Positions 56,858 to 64,000 of a stretch of 64,000 bases of DNA are shown one piece after another; the stretch's first letter is position 1; every line of letters begins with the position of its first letter. The stretch is from Panaeolus papilionaceus. Its lineage: Eukaryota; Basidiomycota; Agaricomycetes; Agaricales. The stretch is from contig JADNRZ010000020.1 of the NCBI GenBank assembly GCA_015501605.1, forward strand, positions 248,001 to 312,000, given 5' to 3'. The notes beneath the pieces are model-generated. The model made no database searches, was not told where the DNA came from, and saw only the letters and a program-made list of their open reading frames with translations. The translations under genes and the position numbers were made by a program.

Positions 56858-57714
56858 GCGGATGGAGGATAGATGAAACAACTCAACAATGACTATTTCC
56901 CAACTCCAAGGCATGGGTGGAAATCGGCGAGGCTTTGTGATGAAAGAGGGCCAGATGAATCGAGAGGGGAAGAAAAAAAAAACTGGTCTCTTTGGAGAAA
57001 CAGTGGGCGACAAGCAGCAGCGTCCGATAACCATCAAGTTCACAAAATAGAACACAAAAGGAGACAAAAATAGGCGATGAGATTCAACATGGAATCAGAT
57101 AGCCTGCGAAAAGGACGGTCAGGATTCAAGACTTGATTTGTGCGTATACGTCGGCGGATGCAGGCAGGGAGGAAGAACGAAAACGAAGTTAGTATTCAAT
57201 TATTTTGATGACAGTAATCTAGATATTCGGTTTGAGCGTTCAACGAGCACCCGAACTCAGAATCGTGAATCTCAAGATACTCACTTTAACCTCCTCAACA
57301 CCCGCAGGGCATTGAATGAGCAGACGCCACGAGTTTCCGAGAAATGAAAACGTGATAAACTGCCGAAGAACGAAAGAGAGGGAATAGGGTAAAAAGGCTG
57401 CCAAACATCTGTGTTGCGCTGTTCATGTTCGGAAACCGATGGGGATTACGATGCATTCCGCTTGGGATTGTCGACTCAGAGTTGCAAACATTGGTGCCAT
57501 GATCGTGCTAGTTGCAAGCCCGGTGGTCTGTAAATGTAGATAGACGTTAAGTAAATTGAATGCATTCAAAAGATATATGCTATCCAAAAAAATATTGAAC
57601 TCAAGGCAGAGCAGAAGCGTTCTGAGTCGTGGTCATGGTGGCATTGAAATCAGACGATGCCGCTCAATCAATGAAGCATTGCTCAATGCTCTTGTCTAAC
57701 ACGAGTCATGTGAT
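56858..57714 (+). repeat. Dispersed non-coding repeat, copy B (857 bp)
   Basis: Same boundaries as copy A (GCGGATGGAGGATAG to GAGTCATGTGAT). It lacks nine bases (TTTCTCATT-type) near AATGAAGCATTGCTCAATGC and is otherwise almost identical. Orientation is the same as copy A. Confidence 0.85.
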
Positions 57715-58596
57715 CACATAGCACTTTCAAGCGGGACTGGTTAATTCAGTTTGATGGTCAGTTTCAACTCTGATCATGACGGCGACGGAGCTCGCTTGTG
57801 ATTTTTAACATGCACTGGCACGCAACAGCTACCCTGGGCTTTGCTTCCTCGCGTCCTAGTCCCCCTGTCTCATCTATGAATCTATGATCTATCATCATCA
57901 TCTTGTTATCTCCTCTGCCTGCTGACAATCCCGACAACTCCGCACATTGATCACCAATCCGCTTTCTCATCTAGTCTCCTTCTAGTCTCCTTCCTTTTTT
58001 TCTCTCAATTGCAGCATGAATTTCATGAGGTGAGCGAGCTGAGTATCATTTGCCTTCTATATCTCTAACCTGCGTGTCAACTCACGATCTACCAGCCTTT
58101 CATTTGACAACATTCGCGATATAAACCAAAAGCTGCAAGATAGGCCATGTGGAATCTGCCCATCGCCGAAGGTCTGCCTCCCTTCAACTCAATATCGATG
58201 CCCAGCGGGTCAGAAAATCAGGCCTATCGGCTCACTTTCTACCCAGAAGCGCATCGGCAGCACTTACGAGACAAGGGCGACAGCACTCAAAATATCTTCA
58301 TGCTCCCACCGTGTTGATAGCCTTGTGTTAGTTTCGAAGACTTTCCCAGTCATGAGAATATTTATTGTCGGACATCGCAATGGATATTCCCTGTCGCGAA
58401 TTCTTCTTCTTCACCTCGTTGTCGTGTTGTGCCCTACTCCCAACTTTCAGGAGCGTTCGAGGCACAGTGTGCTTTCATACGTCTGTCACGGGTAAGCTCA
58501 CGAGATCAAATCTGAAAGGTATCTGAGTTCACATTCCTCACTCGACCAGCTGCAGAATTGGATACATGTTCAATCTTCGTCTCCTTGGTCTCACTC
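57715..58596 (+). other. Possible short upstream gene or 5' leader exons
   Basis: After a pyrimidine tract, ATGAATTTCATGAG at 58016 is followed by a GTGAGC donor and, after about 70 bp, a TACCAG acceptor opening SLSFDNIRDINQKLQDRPCG and further frame to about 58490. It does not join in frame to the gene at 58,597, so it may be a separate small gene or non-coding leader. Confidence 0.25.
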
Positions 58597-60203
58597 ATGT
58601 CCTCCAAATCCCCCAAATCCCTGATGACTTTCGAGGATGTCGAACAAACTCTTGGACGAGTCGGAGCGGCCTTTCACGAAGGCCTACATGCAGATAATTT
58701 TAACAACACGGCTAAGGCCTGCCTGCCTGATCTTGTAAGTCCAATAGCTTTATACTCGCCGGTGATTGTTTACGCGGAGCCGCTTACGTTGGCCCAAACC
58801 CAGATACAACTCCAGGCTCTCCTGAAGGCAATAGACAGCCAGGCTGTAGAGGTATCGCCAAAAGTCATGGATTTACTCAACCGTTCCTGGATCTGGGACA
58901 TTGCGTATACTGTTCTCGGTGCCCACGGCGACCCACAAATCACAACTCCTCAACTTGACCACTGGCGAGAGCAATCTCGTGCTGCATACGTTGAGAGGAG
59001 GGAGATTGGGGCCCCCGTCGGCACTCAAGGTTAGTCCAACTGCCTTCGTGTCGCCGAATTGTGATGGTTTATTCTCATGATCCCCGACTAGACCCAGGAT
59101 TGCAACCTGAAGCATCCACGTCAAAAGCCGCTGGCACTGGCCCTCAGAAGACGACCGTTGGTAATTGGATTTATTGACTGTAACCGCTCAATTTTTGCTA
59201 ATTATCTCGAGAACGGGTAGCAACGGGCTCTCTGCTTCAATCAGATCGCGGGAACGCGGACAGGTCGACATCCGTCGGTGCTACAATGTGCTCGCGGTGT
59301 ATGGATATGGGGTTTGAATGCTCGCGCAAAGGTGGGCCTCCCACGCCAGGTCAAACTGGGGCTTGCAGTCCTTGTAAAATTGACAAAAGACAATGCACGC
59401 TGGCCAAAGCGAGACGACCACGTCGGCTGCGCACGTCGCGAGGGCTCTCGGCCCATACAGCTGAGGTGGAAAACGTCAGGCCACCGCTGAACACTGTGCC
59501 CGCTCCGTCAGAGCCGACTGCAATCACTGGCCTCAACATCACGAGCAAGGCCCTTCATTCTGAAAGTCAAGCTCGCAGCAACCAGTCTCATTCCGCATCC
59601 GATCATGGTGATACAAAAGGCATTTCGAGTCCTGTTAACAAACCCAAGTCTGAGTCAGAAAGCTCAATGCTAGGTTGGTAACCGTTGGTTGCATTTTTTT
59701 TAATTGAGTATACATGTCTGACTATATTTTTTGACGCACTCCTAGATAAAACTCTACGTTCAATCGATACTTGTGTTAAAGATATTACATCATTTCTCTC
59801 AGCTGCGCAATCTTCTCTTGATGTGCAAACTACAACGATGTCGAACTTTCTGGACAAGATCAACCAGCTTGTTTCAGTTGCTGAATCAGCGCATGGTCAC
59901 ATGGAACCAAGATTTGCCCCTCACCCTCATACAACAATGGCGGCTGTCACTCCCTCTGCATCCAAACCTGATAGCCAGAATCTAGGGCTCTCTTCACCCA
60001 TCCAGCTGTCTCCATCACCTGGCTCTGTGCAGAAATCCACAGTAGATATTATGGACCACCTTTCTGATATCAGTGACCTAACACCCTTGCTGACTAGTAG
60101 TTCTTCAAGCAGCTCAGGTCACAGCCGTGACAAATTTACACATGACTCAAGAGATGCTGGTCCATCAACAGGTCACTATCCTTTTCGAGTTCCAGATAAA
60201 TAG
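58597..60203 (+). CDS. Zn(2)Cys(6)-like cysteine-cluster protein, four exons, 470 aa
   Basis: Exons 58597-59029, 59092-59160, 59221-59673 and 59746-60203 are joined by introns of 60-72 bp with consistent phase, giving an uninterrupted 470 residues. The N-terminal third is helical (LGRVGAAFHEGLHADNF, LALAQTQIQLQALLKAID-like). At about residues 190-225 lie CSRCMDMGFEC and, 14 residues later, CSPCKIDKRQC: Cys-X2-Cys-X6-Cys twice, the spacing of fungal binuclear zinc clusters, followed by basic KARRPRRLRTSRG. The C-terminal 200 residues are Ser/Pro-rich with a short helix (DKTLRSIDTCVKDITSFLSA). It is plausibly a DNA-binding regulator, but the loop is long and the cluster is internal rather than N-terminal. 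Target unknown. An earlier in-frame ATG at 58558 is possible. Confidence 0.65.
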
Positions 60204-61710
60204 CTATCTCGATTTCTAGTTTTATGAAGTACAAACAAATGAACAAATGTTCTTCAAAAAGTAACATGGTCTCCATGCCAAGACTTTCGAACTCAAATCT
60301 TTCTCCACCAATGACACTTGATTGATCATATTTACACGTTGAGGGCTTGGCATGGAAAGGGCCTTAAGGGCCACCACCTGATTTGGAACATCCACTCAAC
60401 ATAGTAATCAGCAGACAAAAAATGAATGGCCGACATTATTTCTACACGGAAATTTTCATGACAACTATATTGATAGCGAGTCCATTGAATACTCAGTCAG
60501 TTAAGCTATTATAGGCAGAGGTTGCAATTAGCAACGAAAAGTGAGATCAATGACTGAACCCAGAGAGAAAGGACATGCAAATATTGCGATGAAACAGTTT
60601 CCACAGATGACAGATGTGTGATAAAGGCGCAGCAAATGTTCAACCGGATAACTGTGCTACTGTACAGCAGGTTACATTGGAAACCAACAGTGAATCCTCG
60701 TGTTGTGACTTGTGTTCCTCTTTCAAGAACGACATTCGTGGTATTTACAGCCCTATGGTTTCGTATCTGCACAAGTATAGAGCAATAAACGCCATCAATG
60801 TCGTCAATCTCGAGTTGAGTCTATTAAATAAGACTCAGTTCTCACTGCTGAGTCTAGACATGATTCTTAATAGCTCATAACATCTAAAAACAGGAATAAA
60901 AAGTGTCCTTAGGGACGTAACCGACGAGGAGATGGGAGCGACGAAGGAGAATTGCCTTCCACCTCACCTGGGCTCCGACTCGGCTTATGTAATTTATATC
61001 ATGTGATGAGAAATTGGGATCGTTGACCTTGACCGACACTGACAGGACTGGCGCTTGTTCAGTGTTGGTGCTCAAGAAATTGAGTCAGTTTGACTGATAA
61101 CCTACTGACACTGTTCGCCTGGTTCAATAACTCAGATATAAACCTTACTTTATTTTCAACATTGGACATAGCATTCGCAAAGATTGTGCAAAGATATCGC
61201 GCACCTTCACTTGGGTGCATTTCTTTCAATGTCGAAATTCCGCACTTGCGATATGTTTGTGGCGCTTAGATTGTGTCCTCTTTCCTCGAGCTGCTTCTTC
61301 CCGCTTTCGATTCTCTCTAGGAGAGTACTTTTAGATATAATATTGTATATTTGATATGGCACACGGATTCCAATTCAACAAGCCTATCATCATCATTCTA
61401 CTGATGACGAACCTTGTCCAAGCAAAAATGTAACGTGGGCAATTATTCACAGTACTACATCGATTCCCTTGTATTCGACGAGCCACCCAGACACCAGACT
61501 GAAACACTTTGCCGTCTGGACTCTCTATCACTAAGCTCGTGTCCTCCGAGGGCATTCCCCAACCCCTTTTCAATGCTTTACGATTCCCATATCCAGCACC
61601 TACTAGTTCCGCGATGTTTGTCCGACTATTAATACAACTTGTGTACTCTTTTAACCTCTCTTCATTCTGAATCACGTTAGCGCTCCAGTCGCATCGTCTC
61701 GACCTCTGCA
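60204..61710. other. No gene recognised
   Basis: Only short frames. TTAATAGCTC and nearby AT-rich sequence occur around 60870, and 61680-61710 is a pyrimidine-rich leader directly upstream of the next gene. Confidence 0.4.
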
Positions 61711-62735
61711 ATGTCAATTCCAACCCCGAACCTCAGATCCACTGGTTTAGGTCAGCAGTCTAGAAGTCGACCACCATCAGGAGAGGAATTTATTTTCGTT
61801 TATCATGGAAGAGAGCAGGTGTTGCCGCCAGCTCTTGTCATAATACTCCCAAGCATGATACTCGATCTGTTCGGACCCGTTCAAGCGAGACGTCGGCGAT
61901 GGAGACTATCCAGCAGTGTGAGTACTTATACCTTCTGGACGTTCAATATCTGACTCGTCATTCATTCAGTATCTCGCTTCTGTTTTTAACCAAATCGGTA
62001 AGGCGGTAGCGCTAAACTTGGACATCCCAGCTTGTCCTCCTATCCACACCCATAATTTGCCGGACAGTAGTCTGTATAGTCCACAGGCCTTTGGTGTCGT
62101 GTTTCTACAAGAAATTATAGATTTCTCCGTAATCCCCCCCTGGTTATTCAGTGGATGAAGCAATGAGGCGGGACGCAGCGCAGTACCTAGTCTGTCAAGA
62201 CGATATACTGCCTCATTCAGACAGTGACGGCCATAGCAAGAGAGCACACGAGTTGCTCGCCGTCATCAAGAAACAGTGAGCTTGAGATTTCCGCACTATA
62301 ATTTGTTGGTAATTTGAACCCTTTCTTCTTACAGCGGTTTTACAGTACCCGAAAAATGGGGGGTACGCGATTCCTATCCTGATTTGCGTCAGGTCTATTC
62401 CCTTGCTAGTGCTGTTCTACCTGCGAGCGCCATTAGGGACTTTCAATGGGATATTCTGGTTTGCGACGAAGAAGCCATGCAACATCTCAGCGGGTCACAG
62501 CGAACGGTTCGTGAACCAAACGTGCGATGTTCTTTTTTTTTCCCCCATGGCTTGAACGTTTTTATTGACACAGGCCGTCCTTGCAGCAGTGGGTCTGGTG
62601 GGAGTTGCTCGAAGAATGTCCCCATACCATTCATACGCATTGCGTTATCGTAAAGGTATGGGCCAGACGACACTGGAAATTCCAAATCGCAGAGGTCTGT
62701 CATCGGAAATGGTTTGCATGCGGATAAAACACTGA
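61711..62735 (+). CDS. Hypothetical protein, five exons, 262 aa
   Basis: Exons 61711-61917, 61970-62093, 62152-62275, 62335-62506 and 62574-62735, with introns of 52-67 bp, keep one frame from ATG to TGA. Features: GEEFIFVYHGREQVLPPALV (about 25-45), a hydrophobic VIILPSMILDLFG segment, VFNQIGKAVALNLDIPACPP, HGFTVPEKWGVRDSYPDLRQ, and AVLAAVGLVGVARRMSPYHS before a basic C-terminus. The third intron has a weaker donor (GTGTCG). No family is recognised. The regular exon structure suggests a functional gene rather than a relic. Confidence 0.55.
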
Positions 62736-64000
62736 TATAGTCACACGCTAAACTAAGGCTTAGAAGGATTGCAACTACTCCTTGGTACTGAGTATGCAGC
62801 CACCGCAATGTGTAAATCAAGTAAATATCTTCTGGGAGTAAGACTGCCTATACTTTTGTATAAATTTCTCCGAATTATTTATCAGACGTTGGACGAACAC
62901 GCGCCCTGCACAGACAAAGCCCTCCAGTACGCGTTACTCTCACCTGGAAAAGTACCTACAGTCGGATACCCAGCGCATTGCCATGGGTTCGAATTCTGAT
63001 ATCTGAACTATCGCCGGGTTTCAGAAGCTCAGGGATGGACGCCCTGAAGGTCTATGAACCATAAGGCTCGAATATCACCGAGAGGTCTAAGATGGAACTT
63101 TGTGACTCTCCAGAAGAGCCACTCAGTGGGGTCTTAGAAGCTCAATCTGGAGCATCTGGAGTACCGAAAGAACGTATCCATGCTTCATTTGGGCCAGACT
63201 ATGGATATATATCTGGAGAAGCTCGCTTCTCTAGCCAGGTGCTTGATAACTTTCATCTCCTTTTCGAAGCGAATGTAATGTAGCCGACATACTCTATTTT
63301 GGCGTTTTAATAAATAGAATCTCAGTGCATACGTGTGACCAATCCAACTACTCTGTTTCATTCGAGGTTTCCGCCAATCACAAATGCTCGAAGTCCAAGT
63401 TGGGTAGTCGAACGATGGAGAATATTGAGGCCGTTGCTTATCGAATGAATAATGTCCCTATTTCTCGGCTATTCGGCCTCAAAGTTCTGGAGTGTTCGCA
63501 CACAGTCGAATCGTTTATGCTGTGTCCGAGTTGGTACAGGTCCAGCCGTGGACCACCTCGCCCATCTCGAATACTGACATCCACTTTAGGAACTAAACAA
63601 GCGTGCACCTAAACCGTATAGTCGACATTGTGTGATCCTGTTTGATGTGTGTGTGTGTGTGTATTCACCTGATATATCTCCATTTTGCCTCATCTTGGAA
63701 CGGAGAGCCCACAACGCAGAACAATTCAATTGCTCGTGGATGCTGATAGCGAATCCCGATCCTAAAAAGAGTCTGAGGTGAAAGCAATGGAATCCCAATC
63801 CTGAAACGTAGCCAAACTGAAACAGCTGACCGAGATTCATGAAATTTTCTGGAATCATTCTGGAATCACTTCGGTAGGCAACAGGAATAGCGCTAACGGC
63901 AGCCAGACGCATGGTGCCTTATTGGCTAAGAAGGTAAGCTGGAAGCCTCGTTTGAGTTTCCTGTTCTGGTGTTTACGTTTATGGTGTAAGCGTAAGCTAT
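62736..64000. other. No confident gene; contains a short TG microsatellite
   Basis: Short plus-strand frames at 62769, 63092 and 63325 have no recognisable domain. A (TG)n run of about nine repeats lies at 63644-63662. Confidence 0.4.

Overview
This window looks like repeat-rich accessory DNA of a basidiomycete fungus, most likely an Agaricomycete. The evidence is the short introns (about 48-75 bp) with GTNNGT donors and YAG acceptors that split nearly every convincing gene, together with the families present: Kyakuja-Dileera-Zisupton (KDZ) transposase, TET/JBP dioxygenase, Ulp1-like protease, a viroplasmin-fold protein and a Copia-type retrotransposon. No bacterial-style operons, rRNA genes or CRISPR arrays are seen. 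Exon structures below were assembled by eye from splice signals and reading-frame continuity.

Layout. 0-1.3 kb: 5' end of a Copia-type LTR retrotransposon on the minus strand (gag, half-tRNA primer-binding site, LTR), running off the left edge. 2.2-2.7 kb: AAATCAT-rich repeats. 4.7-6.1 kb: a degraded non-LTR retrotransposon (reverse transcriptase and RNase H remnants) next to a 7-bp satellite array at 6.4-6.6 kb. 7.2-7.5 kb: a small Myb/SANT-domain gene. 11.2-11.9 kb: a viroplasmin/RNase H1-N domain gene. 12-18 kb: no confident gene.

The centre of interest is 19.0-30.3 kb, where everything convincing lies on the minus strand: a ten-exon KDZ transposase fused to a protease-like C-terminus (19.0-23.4 kb), a two-exon TET/JBP-family Fe(II)/2-oxoglutarate dioxygenase (24.4-26.0 kb) with a tandem-repeat block next to its 5' end, a small ORF, a five-exon Ulp1-like protease with all its catalytic residues (28.0-29.2 kb), and a truncated copy of an unknown gene (29.4-30.3 kb). 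A KDZ transposase linked to a DNA-modifying TET/JBP enzyme fits an association already described in basidiomycete genomes. Here the transposase seems to carry one frameshift and its fused protease domain has lost its catalytic residues, while the TET/JBP gene and the separate protease look intact.

The right half holds several intact but unrecognised multi-exon genes (36.5, 37.9-40.7, 47.2, 58.6-60.2 and 61.7-62.7 kb), a probable DUF6533-type membrane protein (43.8-45.3 kb), and a 4.46-kb near-perfect inverted repeat (48,218-52,679) flanked by TA. This last is interpreted as a foldback DNA transposon whose arms are packed with the 14-bp palindrome ATTTCCGCGGAAAT. Two segments, one carrying the unknown gene and one a non-coding repeat, are shared almost identically between about 29.4-32.8 kb and 55.2-57.7 kb, with the gene segment inverted. 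This points to recent segmental duplication plus rearrangement.
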